From an uncultured Desulfotignum sp. (GTDB lineage Bacteria > Desulfobacterota > Desulfobacteria > Desulfobacterales > Desulfobacteraceae), in the NCBI GenBank assembly GCA_937951975.1, contig CALGAJ010000099.1, forward strand, positions 1 to 5,296: 5,296 nt of DNA, written 5' to 3'. Below, piece by piece: positions 1 through 5,180 of this stretch (the first letter of the stretch is position 1; each line of letters opens with the position of its first letter). Both the position numbers and the translations under genes were made by a program. Under the pieces are notes generated by a model. It was not told where the DNA came from. It saw only the letters and a list, made by a program, of their open reading frames with translations, and did not search any database.

Positions 1-1281
1 TTTACCCCGGTGATCCGGAATTTTCTGGCCATCACCCTGGGCGCCATCCTGATCTTTGCCTTTGAAACCCTGCCCCAGATGATTCCGGCCATCCTGCTGC
101 CCGTGGCTTATGTGGTGGCAGGCATCGCCCCGGAACAGGCCGTGTTCGGGCCCTGGTCCACCAGTGTGCCGTGGATGTTTCTGGGCGGGATTCTCATGGC
201 CAACTGCCTGGAAAGCGCGGGGCTTTTGAGGCGGGTGGCCTACTGGTGCATCATCAAAACCGGCGGGACCTACAACCGGATTTTATACGGCATCATGTTC
301 ACAGGCATCATTTTGAACCTGCTGATTCCGGCCCAGGCCGTGATTCCCCTGGCTGCCTTCACCTACGGCATCTGCCTGGCCCTGGACCTGGGACAGTCCA
401 AAGAATCCGCGGGCATCATGCTCACCGGCGCCATGGCGGCCCTGACCCCGCTGTTCTTTTTTTACAACCCGAATTTCAACATCATCGTCGGGGCCGGAAA
501 AACCGTCTACAATGAACCCATGACCTGGTTTCTGTATCTGTATCACAACGCGCCCATGATTCTGTGGTCGTTCTTCTGTGTGTTTCTGATCACAAAGATA
601 TTCAAACCGTCCAGAGAGATCGACTGCAAAGCTTACGTCAGCGATGCCTATGCCAAACTCGGATCTTTGACAGCCAAAGAAAAAAAAGGCCTGTTTGTCA
701 CGGTGCTTCTGGTGGTTTTCCTGATGACCGGCGGGCTGCACCGCATCAATATCGGGTGGGGCTTTGCCGTGGCCGGATGCCTGATGTACCTGCCGGGCAT
801 CCGGGTGGGTTCGGACGATGACATCAAACGGATCAATTTTTCCCTGCTGTTCTTTGTCACGGCATGCATGGCCATCGGGGCCGCATCCAACGTGCTGGGC
901 ATCGGAAAAATCATTGCCCAGTATTCCACACCCGTGATGGAAGCCAGCGGCAGCATGTTCACACTGGTGCTGGTCTGGGTGTTGAGTGTGGTATCCAATT
1001 TCATCATGACACCCCTGGCCATCTGGGCGGCATTCACCGCGCCCCTGGCCGAAATCGCCCTGAGTGTGGGCATCGATCCGTTTTCTTTCTACTATATTAT
1101 AAACATGGCAACCAACCAGATCATTCTGCCCTATGAATATGCGCTGGTCCTGATCTATTTTTCCTTCGGCCTGATCCGGCTTCAGGATTTCGTGAAATTT
1201 TTCAGCCTGAAAATGGTGTTCAACATCATTTTCATCGTGCTGATCATGATCCCCTACTGGAAGTTCATCGGCCTGATCTGA
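1..1281 (+). CDS. SLC13/DASS-family anion (dicarboxylate/sulfate-type) transporter, 5' end missing
   Basis: Integral membrane protein that probably imports a di- or tricarboxylate or another anion, coupled to Na+ or H+. The visible 423 residues (counted from the GTG at 10) are almost all hydrophobic helices, roughly at 4-20, 24-40, 52-70, 91-125, 134-161, 171-197, 228-262, 277-300, 314-347, 357-388 and 399-418. One polar cytoplasmic-type loop lies at 198-227. The C-terminal IPYWKFIGL ending is typical of DASS proteins. The reading frame is open from base 1 and the GTG at 10 has no visible Shine-Dalgarno sequence; the family usually has about 440-500 residues. I therefore treat the gene as truncated by the window edge, lacking part of its N-terminus. 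The family's paired SNT motifs are not intact: the first is unrecognisable (around residues 103-113, NLLIPAQAVIP) and the second reads SNF at 329-331. The substrate cannot be read from sequence. An MFS gene follows 59 bp downstream on the same strand. Confidence 0.8.
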   Translation, partial: FTPVIRNFLAITLGAILIFAFETLPQMIPAILLPVAYVVAGIAPEQAVFGPWSTSVPWMFLGGILMANCLESAGLLRRVAYWCIIKTGGTYNRILYGIMFTGIILNLLIPAQAVIPLAAFTYGICLALDLGQSKESAGIMLTGAMAALTPLFFFYNPNFNIIVGAGKTVYNEPMTWFLYLYHNAPMILWSFFCVFLITKIFKPSREIDCKAYVSDAYAKLGSLTAKEKKGLFVTVLLVVFLMTGGLHRINIGWGFAVAGCLMYLPGIRVGSDDDIKRINFSLLFFVTACMAIGAASNVLGIGKIIAQYSTPVMEASGSMFTLVLVWVLSVVSNFIMTPLAIWAAFTAPLAEIALSVGIDPFSFYYIINMATNQIILPYEYALVLIYFSFGLIRLQDFVKFFSLKMVFNIIFIVLIMIPYWKFIGLI

Positions 1282-1291
1282 TTCTATCCCG

Positions 1292-1333
1292 GCCGCCGCC
1301 CCTGTCATTGCTGTGGACGAACCGGGCGGCGGC
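1292..1333 (+). other. GC-rich inverted repeat between the two transporter genes
   Basis: GCCGCCGCCC at 1292-1301 is perfectly complementary to GGGCGGCGGC at 1324-1333, with a 22-nt loop. A G-T and a further C-G pair can extend the stem to 12 bp (1290-1335). There is no T-run after it, so it is not a convincing intrinsic terminator. The right arm ends 7 nt before the ATG at 1341 and contains the only purine-rich stretch available as a ribosome binding site. In RNA it could therefore mask translation initiation of the MFS gene. Its existence is seen directly; the role is inference. Confidence 0.5.
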
Positions 1334-1340
1334 TGCTACA

Positions 1341-2522
1341 ATGCAGGCCATGCAGAAATCGATTCTATTCACCATTTTATCGGCCATCTTCATCGTTTTT
1401 GTGGGCATGGGCATCATTGCCCCTATTCTGCCCATTTACGCGGAAGAACTCGGGGCCACCGGATTTGCCCTGGGCATCATCATGGCCGCCTATGCAGTAA
1501 GCGGCGGGCTTTTGCAGCCGTTTGTGGGCACTCTCTCCGACCGCCACGGCAAAAAAGGGTTTCTGATTGCCGGGCTGATCATGTTCGGGCTGACCGGGTA
1601 TGTATACACGATTGCCGGGTCTGTGGTCCAGCTGGTGATGATCCGGTTTTTTCACGGGGCCGGATCGGCCCTGATTTTTCCCATTGCCATGGCCTATATC
1701 ATTGAATCTGCGGAAGATCACGTGGGAAAATACCTGGGCTGGTTCAACATTGCCATATTTGCCGGCATCGGGGCCGGACCGGTCCTGGGCGGTTTTTTTC
1801 TGGATCTTCTGGGAAAAAACGCGGGGTTTTATGCCATGGCTGTGCTCAGCATGGTCTCTGCGATCCTGGTGATCACCATTCTTCCCGGACAGACCGCTGA
1901 ACAGCCCACGGAAAAACGGATACCGATATTTTCCCTGTTCCGGCAGATGATGAAAAGCCGGCGGGTCATGGGGATTCTGCTGGCACGCATGGCCACCATG
2001 ATCATCATGGTCCCCACCTTTGCCTTTCTGCCGCTTTTGATGATGCAGCAGATGGGGGCCAGCGGTTCCCAGATCGGCACGGTCATTGCCTGCCGCACCC
2101 TGGTCAATGCCGTATTCCAGGTGCCGTTCGGAAAGCTGGCCGACTCCCGGGATCAGAACCGGCTGCTACTGGGCGGCACCGTTTTGATCGGCGTCACCAT
2201 GTGTTGTGTCCCCTTTGCCACCGGCGTTGTTTCCCTGCTGATTCTGTTTGCGGTGATCGGTCTGGGCGAGGCCATATCCTGGCCGGCCATGGGGGCGCTG
2301 GCCGCCACAGAAGGAAAAAAATTCGGTCAGGGGTCCATGATGGGGGTGTTCAACATGGCCATGAACTTAGGGGTGTTTATCGGGGCCATGGGGGTGGGCG
2401 GACTGGTGGATCTGTTCAGCATCGACTGGGCGTTTTATGCCGTGGGAATTGCGCTGATTGTCTGTGCTGTGACGGCGGCGGCCATGATCAAAAATCCTTC
2501 CGTGCCACTTGAAAACAACTGA
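1341..2522 (+). CDS. Major facilitator superfamily transporter, DHA1-like (probable H+-coupled exporter)
   Basis: A 393-residue, 12-helix inner-membrane transporter, the normal size for the family. Residues 63-72 (GTLSDRHGKK) are the MFS motif A loop between helices 2 and 3. Residues 101-110 (IRFFHGAGSA) resemble motif B in helix 4, with Arg102. Residues 142-151 (GIGAGPVLGG) are motif C in helix 5, which marks the drug:H+ antiporter branch. A second, weaker motif A copy lies at 263-275 (FGKLADSRDQNRL), as expected from the internal duplication, and a charged central loop spans about 183-210. This points to proton-driven efflux of a small organic molecule, but substrate is not predictable and uptake of a metabolite is possible. 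I chose the ATG at 1341. The frame is open back to a TTG at 1308, which would add 11 polar residues (LWTNRAAAAT type) with no ribosome binding site; the ATG at 1350 is also possible. It is probably co-transcribed with the upstream SLC13-type gene. Confidence 0.85.
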   Translation: MQAMQKSILFTILSAIFIVFVGMGIIAPILPIYAEELGATGFALGIIMAAYAVSGGLLQPFVGTLSDRHGKKGFLIAGLIMFGLTGYVYTIAGSVVQLVMIRFFHGAGSALIFPIAMAYIIESAEDHVGKYLGWFNIAIFAGIGAGPVLGGFFLDLLGKNAGFYAMAVLSMVSAILVITILPGQTAEQPTEKRIPIFSLFRQMMKSRRVMGILLARMATMIIMVPTFAFLPLLMMQQMGASGSQIGTVIACRTLVNAVFQVPFGKLADSRDQNRLLLGGTVLIGVTMCCVPFATGVVSLLILFAVIGLGEAISWPAMGALAATEGKKFGQGSMMGVFNMAMNLGVFIGAMGVGGLVDLFSIDWAFYAVGIALIVCAVTAAAMIKNPSVPLENN

Positions 2523-2538
2523 TGCCCCAATAAAATGA

Positions 2539-2577
2539 CGGCAGCCCGCCCAGCTGTTCAGGCCGGGCGGGCTGCCG
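2539..2577 (-). terminator. Intrinsic terminator between convergent genes, oriented for the minus-strand operon
   Basis: CGGCAGCCCGCCC (2539-2551) pairs perfectly with GGGCGGGCTGCCG (2565-2577): a 13-bp GC-rich stem with a 13-nt loop. Read on the minus strand, the stem is followed by TCATTTTATT, a fairly T-rich tail. Read on the plus strand it is followed by GATGTCTTGTAC, which is poor in T. It therefore fits best as the terminator of the iclR-dehydrogenase-CMD transcript, 27 bp after the last stop codon. It may also slow plus-strand transcription arriving from the MFS gene, which ends 16 bp before it. Confidence 0.8.
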
Positions 2578-2604
2578 ATGTCTTGTACAGGTCTTAGGCC
2601 GGGG

Positions 2605-2994
2605 TTATTCCAGCTCGCCCCGCTCTTCCAGCACCTTTTTCAGGGTGGACAGGGCCGTGTTGGCCGCGGGCACCCCGCCGTAGATACTGGTCTGAAAAAT
2701 CACTTCCGCGATCTCTTCTTTTTTGCATCCCACGTTCAATGCTGCGTGAATATGCAATGCCAGTTCCTCGGGCTTTGACAGCACGGTCAGGGCCGCCACC
2801 GTGATCAGCTGCCGTGTGGTGTGGGGAATCTTTTCTCTGGCATACATCTGGCCGGTGATATACAGAGACATGTCCTTTGCCAGGTCCTTGTCAAAGAACC
2901 GCCACAGGTTATAGGGTTTGTCCTCGTTCTTGACCGTGGAAAAATACAGTTTGGCGGTTTCCCCGGTTTTTTCCGCAATCTCTTTTGGATCCAT
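2605..2994 (-). CDS. Carboxymuconolactone decarboxylase (CMD/AhpD-like) family protein
   Basis: A 129-residue, all-helical protein of the CMD superfamily, probably a cytoplasmic oligomer. The core family pattern is present: RQLITVAALTVL at 61-72, then the acidic/histidine segment EELALHIHAALNVG at 77-89-90, then KKEEIAEVIFQTSIYGGVPAANTAL at about 91-115, which carries the conserved E, Y-x-G and P-A-A positions. The CxxC redox pair of AhpD-type peroxidase partners is absent; Cys90 is the only cysteine. It is thus more like the gamma-carboxymuconolactone decarboxylase type than a disulfide reductase, although many such proteins have no known reaction. The start is the ATG at 2994, with AGGAGG (complement of 3000-3005) 5 nt upstream; a longer frame to 3054 would overlap the dehydrogenase gene and is unlikely. 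It lies 11 bp after the dehydrogenase stop codon and is the last gene before the terminator. A role linked to the acyl-CoA pathway is inferred from position only. Confidence 0.85.
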   Translation of the reverse strand: MDPKEIAEKTGETAKLYFSTVKNEDKPYNLWRFFDKDLAKDMSLYITGQMYAREKIPHTTRQLITVAALTVLSKPEELALHIHAALNVGCKKEEIAEVIFQTSIYGGVPAANTALSTLKKVLEERGELE

Positions 2995-2999
2995 GGAAT

Positions 3000-3005
3000 C
3001 CTCCT
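3000..3005 (-). promoter_or_regulatory. Ribosome binding site of the CMD-family gene
   Basis: The minus strand reads AGGAGG here, a perfect Shine-Dalgarno core, 5 nt before the ATG at 2994. It directly abuts the stop codon of the dehydrogenase gene (3006-3008). This decides the start of the CMD gene and suggests translational coupling to the gene before it. Confidence 0.85.
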
Positions 3006-4178
3006 TTACCGGTTGGCTTTCCGGACTCCCAGCTGATCCAGGGCGATGATCCATTTGCAGATATTGGCGGAGCCTTCCACCATGGAATAGGTGGGGGCGT
3101 CTCTGTAGTACCGTGCCACCGGGTATTCCGTGGAATATCCATACGCACCCATGATGCGCATGGCATAGTTGGAGGCTTTGGTGGCCACTTCGCCGGCCAG
3201 GTATTTGGCCATGGCCACATCCAGACCGTTGTTGAGCTGACCATTGTCCTTGGCCACGGCCGCCTTGTAAACCACCAGGCGGGCCGCTTCGATTTCCGCG
3301 GCCATCTGGGCGATCATGTCCTGGTTCATCTGGAATTCACCGATTTTCTTGCCGAACTGTTTTCTTTCGCTGCAATACTTGGTGGCCTGATCCAGGCAGG
3401 CCTGGGCCAGTCCCACACCGCCGGCCGCGGCAGACAGCCGGGTCTGGTTCAAAGAAGAAAACACGATTTTGGCGCCGTCACCGGGTTTGCCCAGCAGATT
3501 TTCCTTGGGCACCTTGACGTTGTCTAAAAACAGTTCGCCCGTGGGAGAGGAGTGGGATCCCAGTTTTTCCAGGGCCGATGTTTTGATGCCGGCAAAGTTC
3601 TGGGGTTCGATCACGAATGCGGACAGGCCCTTGGAACCGGCGGATTTGTCTGTGTAGGCATAAAAGAGCAGACAGTTGGCCACATGTGCATTGGAGATCC
3701 AGGTCTTGGACCCGTTGATCAGCCAGTGGTCCCCTTTGTCCTCGGCCGTGGACGCCATGGCCATGACATCAGACCCCGCATCCGGCTCGGTGATGCCGAA
3801 CCCGCCGATATATTCGGCCGTGCACAGTTTTTCCACATATTTTTTGCGCACTTCCTCGTTGCCGTACTTGTAAATGGTGTAGCCGCAGCCAAGCTCCTGC
3901 ATGTTCACCTGGACCCGCAAAGAAGAGGATACCCGGGCCAGTTCCTCGGTGATGATCATGGCGGCGAGAAATCCGTTGTCCATGCCCTCTCCGCCGTATT
4001 CCTCCGGAATCACGGTACCGAAACAGCCCAGGTCCCGTCCCAGGGGTCGCATGGCTTCCTCAATGGGCAGGTAGTGGTTGGCATCCCATTCATCTGCATA
4101 GGGTTCGATCTGTTTTTTGGCAAAATTTCTGATCTCTTTCTGGATCATCTGAAGGTCTTTGGGTAATGTAAAATCCAT
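3006..4178 (-). CDS. Acyl-CoA dehydrogenase, probable non-decarboxylating glutaryl-CoA dehydrogenase
   Basis: A 390-residue soluble FAD flavoenzyme, full length for the acyl-CoA dehydrogenase family. It is expected to oxidise an acyl-CoA at C2-C3 and pass electrons to electron transfer flavoprotein. The N-terminal helical domain spans about 1-120. The beta domain has the flavin-binding signature GGFGITEPDAGSD at 125-137 and KTWISNA at 158-164. The C-terminal helical domain has RKQFGKKIGEFQ at 272-283 and the MGAYGYSTEYPVARYYRDA stretch at 343-361. Glu368 in the MVEGSANI segment aligns with the catalytic base of this family. The residue before it is Val367. In decarboxylating glutaryl-CoA dehydrogenases (human type, TYEGT) it is Tyr, and the Tyr-to-Val exchange is the reported hallmark of the non-decarboxylating enzyme of Desulfococcus multivorans, which releases glutaconyl-CoA. 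Overall the sequence reads like that enzyme from memory; Arg88 (or Arg82) could be the carboxylate-binding arginine. A related dicarboxylic or alicyclic acyl-CoA substrate remains possible. Start ATG has a good ribosome binding site. It is the middle gene of the minus-strand operon. Confidence 0.85.
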   Translation of the reverse strand: MDFTLPKDLQMIQKEIRNFAKKQIEPYADEWDANHYLPIEEAMRPLGRDLGCFGTVIPEEYGGEGMDNGFLAAMIITEELARVSSSLRVQVNMQELGCGYTIYKYGNEEVRKKYVEKLCTAEYIGGFGITEPDAGSDVMAMASTAEDKGDHWLINGSKTWISNAHVANCLLFYAYTDKSAGSKGLSAFVIEPQNFAGIKTSALEKLGSHSSPTGELFLDNVKVPKENLLGKPGDGAKIVFSSLNQTRLSAAAGGVGLAQACLDQATKYCSERKQFGKKIGEFQMNQDMIAQMAAEIEAARLVVYKAAVAKDNGQLNNGLDVAMAKYLAGEVATKASNYAMRIMGAYGYSTEYPVARYYRDAPTYSMVEGSANICKWIIALDQLGVRKANR

Positions 4179-4182
4179 GTTG

Positions 4183-4190
4183 TCTCCTTA
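4183..4190 (-). promoter_or_regulatory. Ribosome binding site of the acyl-CoA dehydrogenase gene
   Basis: The minus strand reads TAAGGAGA, with its AGGAG core at 4184-4188, 5 nt before the ATG at 4178. It occupies most of the 17-bp gap after the iclR stop codon, leaving no room for a separate promoter there and supporting co-transcription from upstream. Confidence 0.85.
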
Positions 4191-4195
4191 AAAAT

Positions 4196-5023
4196 TTAAA
4201 TATGTTGGGGTATGGGGTTATGTTGGGTGACGGACTGGCCCATGGCCCGGGAAAAGGCCCGGGCCGCGTCCATCAATGCGTTGATACAATAAGAAAAATG
4301 CGTTTTGTCCCGGGTCCGGATTTCCGGAACCGCCAGGCTCAGGCTGGCTAATACCCGTTCCCGGTAATCAAATACCGGGGCGCTCACAGAACCGATGCCC
4401 GGCGTCCGTTCCCCAAGACTGACGGCATAGCCCCGGAGCACGATTTTTTTCAGTTCTGCTTCCAGCGCGTCTTTGTCCACAATGGTATTGTCCGTCATGG
4501 GGGTCGGGGAAATACCGGCGATATATTCCTGCTGAAACGCTTCCGGGGAAAACGCCAGCAGGCATTTGGCCGATGCCCCGGCATACAGGGGGGACTGGTT
4601 GCCCACAGGCATGCCCGCCTTGAGGACCCGGGTGGACTCAATGGAATCGATGCAGATGCGCAGATTTCCCTGAATCACGTTCAGGTAAACGGTTTCATGG
4701 GTATACCGGGCCAGGTCTTCCAGAAACCGCCGGCCGATGCCGGTCAGATTGCTGGAATGATTCAGGTTTTCCAGAAACCGGTAAAAGATATTTCCCACAG
4801 AATACTGACGGGTCCGGACATCCTGGCGGACAAACCCGTAGGATTTCAGAACCGTCAGAATCCGCTGAACCGTTGCCGGACTGAAACCCAGTTCACCGGA
4901 CAATTCCCGGATACCCCAGCTGGCCTTGATATCCTGGAATTTAAGCATGATTTCCAACGCTTTTTCAATGGCATTGAGTTTTCTGGTTTCCGTTGATTTT
5001 GCCGGTGCCGCTTTCTGTGTCAC
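4196..5023 (-). CDS. IclR-family transcriptional regulator
   Basis: A 275-residue DNA-binding regulator, close to the usual 250-280 residues. Residues 18-78 form the N-terminal winged helix-turn-helix: AIEKALEIML helix, then GIRELSGELGFSPATVQRIL at 37-56 (the recognition helix is within 48-60), and the wing LKSYGFVRQD-RTRQYSVG at 59-77. Residues about 95-265 are the IclR effector-binding domain; recognisable parts are ETVYLNVIQG (110-119), the KAGMPVGNQSPLYAGASAKCLLAF stretch at 135-158, RGYAVSLGE (197-205), GIGSVSAPVFD (209-219) and LSLAVP (228-233). IclR proteins usually bind small organic acids and act as dimers or tetramers on short palindromes. The start is a GTG at 5023 (no in-frame ATG upstream before a stop at about 5051) and has no clear Shine-Dalgarno sequence, so expression may be low. 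As the first gene of the operon it probably regulates itself, the dehydrogenase gene and possibly a divergent gene to the right. Confidence 0.9.
   Translation of the reverse strand: MTQKAAPAKSTETRKLNAIEKALEIMLKFQDIKASWGIRELSGELGFSPATVQRILTVLKSYGFVRQDVRTRQYSVGNIFYRFLENLNHSSNLTGIGRRFLEDLARYTHETVYLNVIQGNLRICIDSIESTRVLKAGMPVGNQSPLYAGASAKCLLAFSPEAFQQEYIAGISPTPMTDNTIVDKDALEAELKKIVLRGYAVSLGERTPGIGSVSAPVFDYRERVLASLSLAVPEIRTRDKTHFSYCINALMDAARAFSRAMGQSVTQHNPIPQHI
4244..4265 (-). other. GC-only hairpin inside the 3' end of iclR
   Basis: GGCCCGGG (4244-4251) and CCCGGGCC (4258-4265) form a perfect 8-bp all-GC stem with a 6-nt loop. It lies within the coding region, encoding part of the ARAFSRAMG stretch (residues 254-262), about 45-70 nt before the iclR stop. 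There is no T-run after the stem on the minus strand. It could arise from codon choice alone (repeated CGG GCC codons) or influence mRNA stability between iclR and the dehydrogenase gene. Confidence 0.35.
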
Positions 5024-5049
5024 AGGAATGATTTTATCCGTTGGTTTGT

Positions 5050-5079
5050 TTTACAGATTAAAACATCGTTTCATATAAT
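5050..5079 (+). promoter_or_regulatory. Putative sigma-70 promoter P1, plus strand
   Basis: TTTACA at 5050-5055 (5 of 6 to the -35 consensus) and a perfect TATAAT at 5074-5079 are separated by 18 bp. The expected start point is near 5086, inside the palindrome at 5081-5092. It points away from iclR, towards the right edge. AT-rich DNA gives such matches by chance, hence the moderate confidence. Confidence 0.45.
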
Positions 5080-5080
5080 G

Positions 5081-5092
5081 GATTAGCTAATC
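5081..5092. promoter_or_regulatory. Perfect 12-bp palindrome, candidate IclR operator
   Basis: GATTAGCTAATC is its own reverse complement over 12 bases. It starts 1 bp after the -10 box of P1 and about 60 bp upstream of the iclR start codon. That position would let a bound dimer block transcription from P1 and affect the iclR promoter. Short palindromes of this size are typical of IclR-type and other dimeric regulators. Assignment to this IclR protein rests on proximity. Confidence 0.5.
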
Positions 5093-5105
5093 AAAAAACA
5101 CACCC

Positions 5106-5159
5106 CTTTGTCAAGAAAAAATATGATTAAATTTATGATTAAAAAATTGCTTGACAAAG
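5106..5159. repeat. 10-bp inverted repeat with TTGACA cores facing apart
   Basis: CTTTGTCAAG at 5106-5115 is the exact reverse complement of CTTGACAAAG at 5150-5159, with 34 bp between the arms. Each arm contains TTGACA, one read on the minus strand towards iclR and one on the plus strand towards the right edge. The centres of the arms are 44 bp apart, about four helical turns, so they could be paired operator half-sites as well as -35 boxes. Confidence 0.55.
5122..5143 (+). repeat. Tandem direct repeat of TATGATTAAA
   Basis: The 10-mer TATGATTAAA occurs at 5122-5131 and again at 5134-5143, a 12-bp period. Both copies lie between the arms of the 44-bp-spaced inverted repeat and just upstream of the P2 -35 box, an activator-type position. 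The GATTA core also occurs in the palindrome at 5081-5092 (GATTAGCTAATC). This may be a second binding site for the same or another regulator; simple AT-richness could also explain part of it. Confidence 0.45.
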
Positions 5160-5180
5160 CAAGGGCATTCTTCCTATCTT
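5151..5180 (+). promoter_or_regulatory. Putative sigma-70 promoter P2, plus strand
   Basis: A perfect TTGACA at 5151-5156 is followed after 18 bp by TATCTT at 5175-5180 (4 of 6 to the -10 consensus). The predicted start near 5187 leaves a leader of at least about 90 nt before any plausible start codon in the window. It supports a divergent gene on the plus strand whose body lies past the right edge. Confidence 0.5.

Noticed and set aside
283..1308. Long minus-strand reading frame of 341 codons opposite the SLC13-type gene
   Set aside because: Its translation is rich in H, D, Q and G with no domain pattern, as expected for the antisense frame of a GC-rich membrane-protein gene. The plus-strand product is clearly a real transporter.
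1290..1335. Hairpin between the transporters as an intrinsic terminator
   Set aside because: No T-run follows either side and the loop is long at 22 nt, so termination is unlikely.
1308..1340. TTG at 1308 as the start of the MFS protein
   Set aside because: It lies in the loop of an inverted repeat with no ribosome binding site. The added residues are polar and are not part of the first helix, and ATGs at 1341 and 1350 give normal MFS N-termini.
2995..3054. Extended start of the CMD protein at 3054
   Set aside because: It would overlap the end of the dehydrogenase gene, while a perfect AGGAGG with 5-nt spacing marks the ATG at 2994.
2985..3527. Plus-strand frame of 180 codons opposite the dehydrogenase gene
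   Set aside because: It is the antisense shadow of a well-conserved enzyme gene, has a low-complexity G/H/F-rich translation, and lacks a ribosome binding site and family motifs.
3552..4166. Plus-strand frame of 204 codons opposite the dehydrogenase gene
   Set aside because: Also antisense to strongly recognisable enzyme sequence; no domain, and its length is explained by third-position GC bias.
5086..5114. A complete minus-strand promoter for iclR using TTGACA (complement of 5109-5114)
   Set aside because: At 16-18 bp spacing the -10 position reads GATTAG, ATTAGC or TTAGCT on the minus strand, none close to TATAAT, so only the -35-like element is noted.
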